Below are positions 1 through 8,182 of a DNA stretch of 64,000 bases, piece after piece (position 1 is the first letter of the stretch; the number at the start of each line of letters is the position of its first letter). The notes below the pieces were generated by a model. That model was not told the DNA's origin. It saw only the letters and a program-made list of their open reading frames with translations, and ran no database searches. Made by a program: the position numbers and the translations under genes. The stretch is from Pseudomonas congelans (GTDB lineage Bacteria; Pseudomonadota; Gammaproteobacteria; Pseudomonadales; Pseudomonadaceae). Location of the stretch: positions 62,001 to 126,000 of the forward strand of contig NZ_FNJH01000010.1 in the NCBI RefSeq assembly GCF_900103225.1. The letters are read 5' to 3'.

Positions 1-6
1 AAGCGT

Positions 7-234
7 TTGAAAAAAGAAATGCCAAATTATGATCATGACAGTGAAGCAATAGTTGACTTCGGACAGATAAAAGACAGTTTCCCAATAGCGCTTGATAGAG
101 CTAAAGCGCTATTGGATGCGCGAGCGTCCGAACAGTGCATACACGGCTGTCCATCAACTACTGTCGGAAGTCTGGTTGAAAAGATCATCCAGAACGGTAA
201 GAAATGGGCATCAAGGGTGAATACTGTTAAGTAG
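7..234 (+). CDS. Small unrecognised protein at the left edge of the window
   Basis: This rightward frame encodes about 71-75 residues and is open to the window edge, so its 5' end is uncertain. A TTG at 7 or an ATG at 19 could start it. I do not recognise the family. The protein is soluble and mildly charged, with two cysteines near its middle and no membrane segment. It converges on the leftward tail operon, and its stop overlaps the end of the spike gene by 8 bp. That tight convergence, inside a prophage, suggests a phage accessory gene, but this is inference. Confidence 0.4.
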   Translation: MKKEMPNYDHDSEAIVDFGQIKDSFPIALDRAKALLDARASEQCIHGCPSTTVGSLVEKIIQNGKKWASRVNTVK

Positions 235-1201
235 TCACAGACTTGAGATCTTTAAGCAACTTGCCTGATCTCACTCCGATGGAGCTGAATACCTCGGCAT
301 TTACTGGGGGGTCGCCGGCCCTTGGATGAACATGCGCTGCTATCTGGCCACTCATCTGTTCAAGCAGGTCTAACGTGTCGCAAAGGACCTGAAAAATGTT
401 TATGTTGCCTGACCCAACCCAGTTTTTTGGAGCCTGCAGACGCTGGCCCTTGCTAGTGATGCTCTCGCGTAAACCCTGAATCCGTTCATGCATGTCGCCA
501 CCCACTGTGGCGTTGTGCTTCTGCCCGACAACCAGGTTCAGATCCCGACCAGTAGCCTGATGCATGTCATCCACTGCCGCCAGGCTCGCGGATCCGCCGG
601 ACAGCAGCTTGAGCGCTCCCAGGGCCTCGATCTTCTTCACGCCACCCACTGATTCAGTCGAATGGTCGTCCACTGTCCTGGTGTGGCTCTGGAAGCTTTC
701 GGTGTTCGTCATGGCGTCGACTTCCCGCTCGATCGCCTGGTCCTGGATCTTGCCGTCGGTCTTGCGCAGCCAGTTGCCATCCGCGTCGACGCGCTGCTGC
801 ACTGCGTCACTGTGCTGCCACACCTGGTCGCCCTTTGGGACCTTCGGCAATGTCAGGCCGTGGGGCAAGATAGTTTGAATATAGGGCTTGTGCGGCAGGC
901 CATAAGCGAAGCACACCACCACGCTGGTGCCCTCCTCCGGAAAAGCAAAGAAACCCATTTCATCACCGCCTACCGGCATTGGCAGCGGCACACCGGCCAG
1001 TACCGGCAGCGCTGTATCAATCTCGCCGTCCGGCCCCATCACCTGCAGGTCGACCGAGAAGCGCGGGCGGAAGTCGTCACACAGTCCAGCGCTGGCCGGC
1101 GCATCCGCCACGGCCACCACCTTGGCGAAGCGCGGCAGGTGATAGCCGCCAGTGAGTTCGGGGAATTGTCGCTCTACGCTGCGCTTGATTGCGTCGTCCA
1201 T
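227..1201 (-). CDS. Phage baseplate assembly protein V (tail spike)
   Basis: 324-residue member of the gpV/gp45 baseplate spike family, which forms the membrane-piercing tip of contractile tails. Residues about 25-115 look like the OB-fold domain (GFFAFPEEGT followed by VVVCFAYGLP). The rest is a repetitive, hydrophilic beta-rich shaft. An HVHP motif near residue 290 recalls the histidine pairs that hold a metal ion in P2-type spikes. The ATG at 1201 lies inside the end of the upstream D-like gene (28-bp overlap), so the two are translated as one late operon. It is longer than P2 gpV (about 211 residues). This is the last leftward late gene in the window. Confidence 0.85.
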   Translation of the reverse strand: MDDAIKRSVERQFPELTGGYHLPRFAKVVAVADAPASAGLCDDFRPRFSVDLQVMGPDGEIDTALPVLAGVPLPMPVGGDEMGFFAFPEEGTSVVVCFAYGLPHKPYIQTILPHGLTLPKVPKGDQVWQHSDAVQQRVDADGNWLRKTDGKIQDQAIEREVDAMTNTESFQSHTRTVDDHSTESVGGVKKIEALGALKLLSGGSASLAAVDDMHQATGRDLNLVVGQKHNATVGGDMHERIQGLRESITSKGQRLQAPKNWVGSGNINIFQVLCDTLDLLEQMSGQIAAHVHPRAGDPPVNAEVFSSIGVRSGKLLKDLKSVTT

Positions 1202-1884
1202 TTGATAGCCATCTGTGTGCCGGCCAGCGTCACGTTCGTGATCCGCTCGCCCTGGTTGATTGATACGCCTGGTCGCAGGCCTGGTAAGGCCGCGATCATC
1301 GCGCTCTGGCTGCCCTGATAACCGTCGAAAAGGTTAACCGGCAACTGCAACGGCGACCGAGCGCCGAAGAAACTGTCAGCCCAGGCACCGACGTAGATCT
1401 CGCCGTCACCCTGTTGCTGCCAGATAAAGTCCTTGATGCCGAACACTCGCGCCATGCTGTCCAGCGCTTGGTATCCAGCGGCCAGGTTGTAGAAAAACGG
1501 CGTCTTGACGCGTGTGTAGGCCTGATCCGGAACCCGGAAACGCAGGCCGGTCTTGCTGCCGATATCGGCCAGTACCGCGCGCAGATCTACATGGCGCAGG
1601 TTCATGGGCAACGGGTTGGCCAGCACCGCAGCTAACTCGCGACACAGCACCACCTGCTCGATGCCGTTGGTGGCAGTGCAACGCTCGACATAGCCAATGA
1701 AATGACGCTGCAGGACCGCTTCGTTGTAGCCGATATCGAAGGTGACCAAACCTTTGACGGTGGCACCTGCCTTGATCGTGAACGTGGCGCGTCCCGGACT
1801 CTTGAGGTCCAGACGAACATCGTCATTGATCAGCGGCATGGTCACGCCGCCGATCGTCACCACCTTGTGCAGCTTCATGCTCAT
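1174..1884 (-). CDS. Phage tail protein D-like (late control D / baseplate hub)
   Basis: 236-residue protein that looks like a short gpD-type hub protein. It has a beta-rich N-terminus followed by a DIGSKTGLRFRVPD segment typical of the gpD/gp27-like fold. The hub connects the tail tube to the spike encoded next door. It starts with ATG at 1884, sharing ATGA with the stop of the preceding gene, and overlaps the spike gene at its 3' end. The family call rests on pattern and neighbourhood; the length is below that of P2 gpD (about 387 residues), so it may be a compact version. Confidence 0.65.
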   Translation of the reverse strand: MSMKLHKVVTIGGVTMPLINDDVRLDLKSPGRATFTIKAGATVKGLVTFDIGYNEAVLQRHFIGYVERCTATNGIEQVVLCRELAAVLANPLPMNLRHVDLRAVLADIGSKTGLRFRVPDQAYTRVKTPFFYNLAAGYQALDSMARVFGIKDFIWQQQGDGEIYVGAWADSFFGARSPLQLPVNLFDGYQGSQSAMIAALPGLRPGVSINQGERITNVTLAGTQMAIKWTTQSSAA

Positions 1885-2411
1885 GGCGTGCCGCCCAGGT
1901 AGGTGTCCACCTTCTTGAGCACCGCTTCAAAGCCTGTCAGCTCTTCAGGCGTGGCCGATCCGCTGCCTGCAACACCGTCACCTGGTGCTGACTGCGACGT
2001 AACGCCGTTGCCGGCGCGCCGGTTCTCGACCTTCTCCGGGTTGGATAGCTTCTCGCTCAGGGTGAACTGGACGATCCACTGAGCCAGTGTGTCGTCCTCA
2101 CGGGCGCTGACCCCATCGGAGAATGTCACCTGCCGGATGCCGAAGGCCTTGGCCGTGTCATTGACGATGCGGTAGGTCTGGAGCTGGCCACCACCTGCAG
2201 TCGCCTCGGCCAGGCGCATGATGGTGCTCAGGTTATCGAGCGACTTGTAGGGGATCGTCAGGGCTACTGTCAGCGTCTTGGGCTTGAAACCCTTGTGTGA
2301 CTTATCGGTGCCCGATGTCTGACCGCCCAACTCGTCGGCCTCGATCTTGAGGTTGGCCGTTAGCTTCATCCGGTGGCCGATGATCTGTTCGCCGTTGAGT
2401 AGCAGCGTCAT
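1881..2411 (-). CDS. Phage tail/baseplate protein, HP1-like group
   Basis: 176-residue protein with start MTLLLNGEQ at 2411. The longer frame upstream is discarded because ATG 2411 overlaps the previous stop as ATGA. The protein is beta-rich (LKIEADELGGQ, LTVALTIPYKSL), with a Gly/Ser-rich linker around residues 120-150. Similar proteins sit next to gpD-like genes in HP1-type phages, where a LysM-less tail connector or gpU-like role is plausible. I cannot name the exact family. Its place between the 310-residue protein and the D-like protein indicates a role in baseplate assembly. Confidence 0.55.
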   Translation of the reverse strand: MTLLLNGEQIIGHRMKLTANLKIEADELGGQTSGTDKSHKGFKPKTLTVALTIPYKSLDNLSTIMRLAEATAGGGQLQTYRIVNDTAKAFGIRQVTFSDGVSAREDDTLAQWIVQFTLSEKLSNPEKVENRRAGNGVTSQSAPGDGVAGSGSATPEELTGFEAVLKKVDTYLGGTP

Positions 2412-3340
2412 AGGCCCACCAGTTCCTGGACAAAGCTCAGGCTCTCTGCAGATCCCACCAGCAGCGCGCCGGCACATAGCGGCCATTCATGGCCCGGTGC
2501 TTCGCCCTCGAGCAGTTCGCGGCGCAGTTGGCCCAGGTCACCCGGTCCCAGCATCCGGGACTGTATCGATACGTCGTCGGCACTGTTGGTGAACTGGGCT
2601 TTCAGGTCGGCCAACTGCTGATCGCGCTCCTGGGCCTGCGCCTTCTTTCGCGCCTGCAGATCTGCAAGGTCCGCCATGGGCGAGCTGTCAGCAGCATAGC
2701 CCTCAAGTACAGCCAGCTGGCCGGCCATGGACTGGCTGGCCAGCTTGGTGATCGGGCACCGCTGCAGCGGCAACTGGCTCCAGAGCGGCATTTGCCCGGC
2801 GATCGGCATGACCCACTTTTCCACCTCAAGCTTGGCCAGGTGTTCGGCACGGCGCTCGGCGCGCACCAGGTCGGGCATGGGCAATACCACGTTGAACCGC
2901 CCCAGCGTCGCCGCGAGCTGATCCAGGCGCGTCGCGAGGAATATCAGTACCAGGGCGCTTTGCTGACCTTGCGGCCGCACAGCGTCGGTGGTGTCAGTCA
3001 GCTTGTCGGCCAGCAGCTGCAGTAGGTTCGGCGCAGACAGAAAGCGCTGGTGACCACCGCTGCCCTGCCCTACACCGTACTGAAACGGCGTCACGACAAT
3101 GCACGACGGGACGTTTTCAAACTGTGCGACCAACGCATCGCGTCCGGCGCTGATGGCCGACTTCGCGGCCCCTGCGATTAGACCGGGACTTGTAGTGGCG
3201 ATATCGGCCAGCATCGAGACACGCTGGCCGGTGATTTCCATTTCGCTCTGGATCAGGTCACGAGCGCCCGCCATCTGATCCATCCACTGAGTGGCCTGCA
3301 CCGGCCATTGCAGTTTGATCGGTGCCCATTCATTTGCCAT
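2408..3340 (-). CDS. Phage tail-associated protein, function unknown
   Basis: 310-residue protein. Start MANEWAPIKL at 3340 is preferred over an upstream in-frame codon, because it gives an 11-bp overlap with the previous gene rather than a deep one. Residues about 200-260 are rich in charged heptads (LQARKKAQAQERDQQLADLKAQ region), suggesting a coiled coil. There is no signal peptide or membrane segment. The gene lies in the tail module between the fibre-assembly gene and baseplate genes with overlapping ends on both sides, so it is very likely a structural or assembly protein. I do not recognise a named family. Confidence 0.55.
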   Translation of the reverse strand: MANEWAPIKLQWPVQATQWMDQMAGARDLIQSEMEITGQRVSMLADIATTSPGLIAGAAKSAISAGRDALVAQFENVPSCIVVTPFQYGVGQGSGGHQRFLSAPNLLQLLADKLTDTTDAVRPQGQQSALVLIFLATRLDQLAATLGRFNVVLPMPDLVRAERRAEHLAKLEVEKWVMPIAGQMPLWSQLPLQRCPITKLASQSMAGQLAVLEGYAADSSPMADLADLQARKKAQAQERDQQLADLKAQFTNSADDVSIQSRMLGPGDLGQLRRELLEGEAPGHEWPLCAGALLVGSAESLSFVQELVGL

Positions 3341-3830
3341 TGAGCACGACCGCTTCAATCCAGTCCGGGGTAACCGGCTGTGTGGTCTCCTTCGGGTAGC
3401 CAGGCACCTGCGGCCATTCACGCACTGCCTGACGCCAGGTCAGCAGCTGGGTGAATTGCTCGGGTGTGATCGGCAGTTCACCGCCCAGATCGCGAGCATC
3501 GCGGTACTGCGATACCAGGTTGTCCGAGACTTTCAAACGCAGCTCCACCCAGAGCTTGGCCAGCAACGCCGGGTCGGCCTGGACAACGATGTCCTCGGCG
3601 TACTCGGTAGAGTGGCCACCGGCGTCCAGATAGTCGACAACAGCCTGGTAAAGCGGCGGGTTGTAGTCCTGGGTAACATGACAACGGTTGCCAGCAACGG
3701 TTATCACGAAAGAGCCATCGTTTTTAGTGGCCACCTCGGAGAAGGACACGCCCAAAGCAACTGGCTCTTCGGGAGCCGCGAAAATCGGCGGCATGACCTC
3801 TTCAGGGGTTTTAAGTGTCACGTCTGTCAT
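3330..3830 (-). CDS. Phage tail fibre assembly/chaperone-type protein (gpG position)
   Basis: 166-residue protein beginning MTDVTLKTPEEVM at 3830, where ATGA joins it to the end of the tail-fibre gene. The C-terminal part (LLTWRQAVREWP followed by a proline-rich end) resembles phage tail chaperone proteins, which share an 'R-x-x-hydrophobic' helix followed by a P-rich tail. Its place immediately after the fibre gene is that of gpG in P2, which helps fold and trimerise the fibre. Function is inferred from position and this weak motif. Confidence 0.6.
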   Translation of the reverse strand: MTDVTLKTPEEVMPPIFAAPEEPVALGVSFSEVATKNDGSFVITVAGNRCHVTQDYNPPLYQAVVDYLDAGGHSTEYAEDIVVQADPALLAKLWVELRLKVSDNLVSQYRDARDLGGELPITPEQFTQLLTWRQAVREWPQVPGYPKETTQPVTPDWIEAVVLNGK

Positions 3831-6169
3831 GCTGCGTACCTCCAGGCGAAACCGTAAATGGTGCTTCCGCCGCTGAATGAAATAACGGTGCCGCCAGCTG
3901 CCTGGCCACTTCGACCGATCACGCCGGCGCCGCCCGAGTAGTAATGCATCAGCGAATAGCACCAGGTGCCGCCGGCGGGCAGTCTCACTTCAGTGGCAGT
4001 GATAGAAACCGCCAGGAAGTTGTTGTTGTCGGGCCGGTAAAAGTTTTGCTCGCCCCACAAGAGGCCGAGGTCAGTGTTATCCACTTGCGCCCGAACACCT
4101 GTTCCGTTAGCTGCCCACCCCAGGCGCAACTGATTGCCTGCCTGATTTGCGCCGCCGCCCTGCTGTACGGGCGTGTAGTCGAGGCGTTTTTGCAGGTAGT
4201 GAACGGCCCCGTTCGAGGCACGTCGAAAATACGGATAATCCGGGTTGTCACTGGCAAAACCCGCTGTGGTAATTGAGTCGGCGGCGACCCTTGCGGCTAC
4301 CAGCGCGTTGACCTGAGCAGCGGTGTAACAGTCAGTGATGCCGTAGCCGGCGATGGAATTAGCCTTGTTGGCTTTATCGTTGGGGTTGAACGACTGCTCA
4401 GTCCAGATTCGGCCCATATCTGTGGCGTCGACCGTCAATTTCAGACCGACGTCTGACCAACCGATATAAAGCTTGTTCGTCTTCTGGCCGGCACCACCAC
4501 CCTGCTGCAATGGCGTGTAACCGATCTGCGGCTGCAGGTAGTAAACCTTGTCATCAGAGATGCGACGGAAGTACGGATAGTCGGTGTTGTTGCTGGCAAA
4601 ACCGGCGTGAACGATGGAGTCAGCCAGTACCCGTCTGCCCACCAGGTCGTTGACCTGAGTGGTGGTGTAGGCATCGGCGATACCGTAGCCGGCCAGCGTA
4701 GTAGCCTTGTTGGCCTTGTCATTGGGGTTAAATGACGTTTCAGTCCAGATCCTGCCCATGTCGGTGCCGTCAACGCTCACTTTGAGCATCGCGCCGGTCC
4801 AGCCGATGTTGATCCGGTTGGTCTTCTGGTCAGGCCCACCGCCTTGCTTCACGAAACTGCTGTTCGCGTCATCCTTGCTGTACGCATCGGTGATGCCGTA
4901 GCCAGCGAGCGTTGTCGGGTTACTGCCGCTAGTGACCAGACCCTTCAGGTTGACGGCTACTTTTGTGTACGTGCCTGCCGCTACACCGCTATCGGCCAGC
5001 GTCAGGGTGATATTGGTATCACTCGCGCCGTCATAGGTTCCGATGCCGCTGGCTGCACCGTTGAATCGGAAGGCTCGCGGGGTAACCAGGCGCACGGCCC
5101 TGCCGACGCTGGTCGAGCCATCAACGATCGACGCGATCGCCTGGTTGATTACCGTGCGTACGGCGTTGACCATTCTGGTGGTGGCCAGCACGGCACTGCT
5201 GTTGCTGTTTGGATCGTCGCTGATCGCGTTGGGCAGGTTGCCCAGGTCCACGTCTTCCTTGGTCGTGGCACGGGCGCGCAGATCTGGATAGTCTCCAACC
5301 CGAGCAGCAAAGTACTTCACCAGCTCGCTGTCGATCGCCTCGATCGAGCGCAGGTCGACCAGACTGCTGGTACCGGTGATGTCAGCCAGCGGCACCAGGT
5401 AGTGCCTGGCCGAGGCGCTGTCGGTGTAGTCGACCTTCGCTTCCTGACCGAACACAACCTTGAATGAGGCCACAACGTCGCTCAGTTCGCGCTGCAGCAC
5501 CACATTCAGCCAAGCCTTGGTCGGCACTGACGGCACGGTCACCGGCAGCACGGCATCGAGCTGCAGACGAATACCTTCGACATACGCCACGCCGGGATTG
5601 AGCTGGTAGGCATTGCCCACCTTCTGCAGCTGCAGGCCAGAGCCGAAAAAGCAGGCGCGCCCAAACATGTCGCGGTTACTGATGCGCTCGCGCTCATCAA
5701 TGCCTTTCATGCGCGCCGTGTAATCGAACTGCCAGGTACTGGCGTCGATCTTGATGCCAGTCAGTTGCTGGGCACCGTCGAACACCAACAGGAAGTTGCG
5801 CGTGACGTTGTTGCCGATCTGGTCGGGCAGGATGTTTTTGCGCTTCTGTTGCACCGGCACGTAGGCGACCGACAGCAGCACGTCGTCGCTGGTCTCCATG
5901 CCGATCCAGTTCCAGTCGAAGTCGCCGATATCGGTGCCCATCAGCAGGCTGTACACCACCTGGTTGGGGTTCACGTAGCCCTGCTGGGTGATGCTCGCGG
6001 TGTAGACGATCTGGGCCGCTGGCGGCTTCACGCCTGCGCGATTGACCGGGCCGCTCACATTGAGGCCCGGCACGTTGGCCAGCACGAAGCGGGCCACGGT
6101 CAGCGGCAGATTGGCCGCTTGTTTCTGGGCGATCAGTTTCTCGCCGGCGATGGTGATACTTGCAGCCAT
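3827..6169 (-). CDS. Phage tail fibre protein H with tandem C-terminal repeats
   Basis: 780-residue receptor-binding fibre. Residues 1-150 match the N-terminal tail-collar fibre domain (DUF3751 type) that attaches the fibre to the baseplate. Residues about 360-440 carry a DSGVAAGTYTKVAVNLKG-type fibre repeat. From about residue 440 there are two full repeats and one partial repeat of roughly 114 residues, each with GGG-QKTN, MGRIW, SFNPNDKANKA and DYPYFRR blocks. A short distal tip (residues about 720-780) ends in a Gly/Ser-rich segment. The start at 6169 has a GGAG ribosome site. The stop overlaps the assembly gene. The tip is the part most likely to set host range. Confidence 0.88.
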   Translation of the reverse strand: MAASITIAGEKLIAQKQAANLPLTVARFVLANVPGLNVSGPVNRAGVKPPAAQIVYTASITQQGYVNPNQVVYSLLMGTDIGDFDWNWIGMETSDDVLLSVAYVPVQQKRKNILPDQIGNNVTRNFLLVFDGAQQLTGIKIDASTWQFDYTARMKGIDERERISNRDMFGRACFFGSGLQLQKVGNAYQLNPGVAYVEGIRLQLDAVLPVTVPSVPTKAWLNVVLQRELSDVVASFKVVFGQEAKVDYTDSASARHYLVPLADITGTSSLVDLRSIEAIDSELVKYFAARVGDYPDLRARATTKEDVDLGNLPNAISDDPNSNSSAVLATTRMVNAVRTVINQAIASIVDGSTSVGRAVRLVTPRAFRFNGAASGIGTYDGASDTNITLTLADSGVAAGTYTKVAVNLKGLVTSGSNPTTLAGYGITDAYSKDDANSSFVKQGGGPDQKTNRINIGWTGAMLKVSVDGTDMGRIWTETSFNPNDKANKATTLAGYGIADAYTTTQVNDLVGRRVLADSIVHAGFASNNTDYPYFRRISDDKVYYLQPQIGYTPLQQGGGAGQKTNKLYIGWSDVGLKLTVDATDMGRIWTEQSFNPNDKANKANSIAGYGITDCYTAAQVNALVAARVAADSITTAGFASDNPDYPYFRRASNGAVHYLQKRLDYTPVQQGGGANQAGNQLRLGWAANGTGVRAQVDNTDLGLLWGEQNFYRPDNNNFLAVSITATEVRLPAGGTWCYSLMHYYSGGAGVIGRSGQAAGGTVISFSGGSTIYGFAWRYAA
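3990..4850 (-). repeat. Tandem ~342-bp coding repeats in the tail fibre gene
   Basis: Within the fibre gene, blocks beginning with the GGG codons near 4846, 4503 and 4160 repeat with a period of about 342 bp (114 codons). The third copy is partial. The encoded MGRIW and DYPYFRR blocks are strongly conserved between the two complete copies, while the intervening residues differ. Positions are approximate. Confidence 0.7.
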
Positions 6170-6177
6170 GAGGGCTC

Positions 6178-6702
6178 CTAAAGGCTGGCGACCAGCGTTT
6201 GCTGATCGTCATTGAAATCCACCAGGGCAACAGCAAGCCGCACCGGGGTGATGGTTACGAAGTCATACCGGCGACAGGTGCGTCCGTACTGACGGATCAG
6301 CACGCGCAGCAAGTCGGGGTTCTCGGACAGTTGGGAATCGCTCAGGGTGAGCAGCACGACGTCCCAGTCGCGTTCGGGCATGCGTTCCTGGATCTCGACA
6401 TAACCCACGCCGAGGCGCTCCAGGATGCGTTTCAAGCCGGCAGTGCTGCCGGCGTCCACGGAGTTGATAAAGGCGTACTTGACCCGCAGCCGGAACAGGC
6501 TTTCCGGCTCGGCGGGGAACCGCGTGACGTCGCGCTGCCAGGCCCACAGCTCCAAAATGGACAGGTGGCAGGTGTCGGCGTCGAACTGCAGGTACGGCCA
6601 GCGCAGCCATTCGGTGGCCTGTTCCCACCAAAGCTGGGCGGTGGCCACCAGCTTGGTCAGCTCCAGCCCTTCGAGCCAGAACGGCAGCTTGAGCTTGATC
6701 AT
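6178..6702 (-). CDS. Phage tail protein I (baseplate wedge)
   Basis: 174-residue protein of the gpI family, which joins gpJ and the fibre to the baseplate rim. A tryptophan-rich N-terminus (LWWEQATEWLRWP) and a segment LSILELWAWQRDVTRF are typical of this family. It starts at 6702 with an ATGA overlap with the end of the gpJ-like gene, and ends 8 bp before the fibre start. The order J-I-H is that of P2. Confidence 0.82.
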   Translation of the reverse strand: MIKLKLPFWLEGLELTKLVATAQLWWEQATEWLRWPYLQFDADTCHLSILELWAWQRDVTRFPAEPESLFRLRVKYAFINSVDAGSTAGLKRILERLGVGYVEIQERMPERDWDVVLLTLSDSQLSENPDLLRVLIRQYGRTCRRYDFVTITPVRLAVALVDFNDDQQTLVASL

Positions 6703-7868
6703 TGCAGGGCCACCGCCAGGGTGGTGATGCGCGGGATGTCCAGTGCCGACACGATGTCGCTGTTGGCGAACCGCAACGAACTGATGTCAGGAAACTGGAC
6801 GTGCAGCTCTTCTGTCAGGCGGCTGAAGCTGAAACGCGACTGAGGGAATGTGCGAGTCGGCGCGTAGTCACTCTGGGTGCTTTCGCGGAACGCAGCGCGG
6901 ATGAACAACCCGATCTCGGCCTGCAGCGTCTGCAGCTGCAGCACGGTGAGGTTGGCCACCGGCCAGACGTTGACGCTGATCGCGTGCAGGGTTTCAGGCA
7001 TGGCCATCGCCAGCAGATCGTCGCCGTGGCCATGGTTGCCGCCGTCGCGGATATGGGTGTTGATCTGCTCAAGGAACGTATCGGCGGGCACGCCGGCGTC
7101 GAACAGCACGAAGGCATTGGCGCTGCCTGGACCACGCGGCGCGCCGTGTTCAAAGTACACACCGTCCGCTGCCACACCTGGAAACCCGGTGATGATCGCC
7201 CGGTACACCGCGTCGGTATGCCACTGGTTGACCGCCGAAAACTGGTTGCGCACGCGCAGGCGCAACTGGTCGTCATGCTCCGAATCCGCGCCAGGCGTCT
7301 GCAGCCAGTCGGTATTGTTCACCACCTGGACAACGCCCGGTACCGACTGAGGCAGCACCGCGTAATAACCCGGTGCCAGGTTGTAGCCGCTGCCCGCTCC
7401 CACGGCCTTGACCGGTACCACAAGCTGACTCTGGCCCTCTTCAAAGCTGCGCGGCTCGGTGGTCACCAACTGGTAGATATGACCGTTGAGGGTCGGGGAC
7501 TGAACGACAGTGCCGATCGGCACTTCCAGCTCGCCACCGGTATTGGCGCGGGTAAAGAGCAGTTCACCAACGGCCACCGTCGCGGCCTTGCGCTCGATGT
7601 TCACCGCCCAGGCCAGCATGTCCAGCCACTGCGCGCCGGCAGTCTTGACGAAGAAATTCGGCAGCACCGTGCCGCTGACGAACTCCAGCAGCCACAGCAC
7701 CGGCTTGGTGACCAGCGCCGTGATGATCCGCCAGAACGGACTGTACGCGCTGGTGTTGGTCAGCGTGCTGCCCTGCTCGACGGCCAGCTTTTCCCAGGCC
7801 TGTATGAGCTGCGCCTCAGTGGTCGGAATGCCGGAGTCACCCAGCGCTTTTTTGAAGTCGACGGTCAT
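6699..7868 (-). CDS. Baseplate J family protein
   Basis: 389-residue baseplate J (gpJ) protein, a wedge component that surrounds the hub of a contractile tail. The family signature is visible across residues 90-250: VGELLFTRANTGGELEVPIGT, AVGAGSGYNLAPG and DDQLRLRVRNQF. ATG at 7868 shares ATGA with the stop of the upstream DUF2590-like gene. The length is close to the family range (about 300-400). Confidence 0.9.
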   Translation of the reverse strand: MTVDFKKALGDSGIPTTEAQLIQAWEKLAVEQGSTLTNTSAYSPFWRIITALVTKPVLWLLEFVSGTVLPNFFVKTAGAQWLDMLAWAVNIERKAATVAVGELLFTRANTGGELEVPIGTVVQSPTLNGHIYQLVTTEPRSFEEGQSQLVVPVKAVGAGSGYNLAPGYYAVLPQSVPGVVQVVNNTDWLQTPGADSEHDDQLRLRVRNQFSAVNQWHTDAVYRAIITGFPGVAADGVYFEHGAPRGPGSANAFVLFDAGVPADTFLEQINTHIRDGGNHGHGDDLLAMAMPETLHAISVNVWPVANLTVLQLQTLQAEIGLFIRAAFRESTQSDYAPTRTFPQSRFSFSRLTEELHVQFPDISSLRFANSDIVSALDIPRITTLAVALQ

Positions 7869-8182
7869 AAGGTGATCTCCACCTGGCCAAACTTCACGGT
7901 CGTGGCGGTCACCAGGTACACACCCGGCTGGGTCTGCTCGATCTGCGCGGTGCCTGGTACCAGGCGTTCGTCATCCTCGACGAGCAGCTCCATCTGCTGA
8001 ATGCAGTCACGCTGACGCAACCGGTCGCGCTCGGCCACCAGGGTGATCAGCAGGCCGCTTTCGCGGATCAGGTGCGCGATGTCCTGAGCGATCGAGGCGC
8101 GGTCATCCACCAGCAGAGGCTGGCGGGCCGGATCGAGTACCAGGTCGTTGTTCATGATCAACAGATCAACGTATTCACTCAT
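7865..8182 (-). CDS. Baseplate wedge protein, DUF2590/gpW-like
   Basis: 105-residue protein resembling the DUF2590 family of HP1-type phages and the gp25/gpW wedge protein that nucleates sheath polymerisation. Recognisable features are the N-terminal YVDLLIMNNDLVLD and the DIAHLIRESGLL helix. The start at 8182 overlaps the tape-measure stop by one base (TGATG), and it sits directly before gpJ, as expected for a W protein. Confidence 0.75.
   Translation of the reverse strand: MSEYVDLLIMNNDLVLDPARQPLLVDDRASIAQDIAHLIRESGLLITLVAERDRLRQRDCIQQMELLVEDDERLVPGTAQIEQTQPGVYLVTATTVKFGQVEITL

Noticed and set aside
6702..8000. 432-codon rightward frame in the tail module
   Set aside because: Antisense to baseplate J, which has family motifs and overlaps both neighbours in the usual way.
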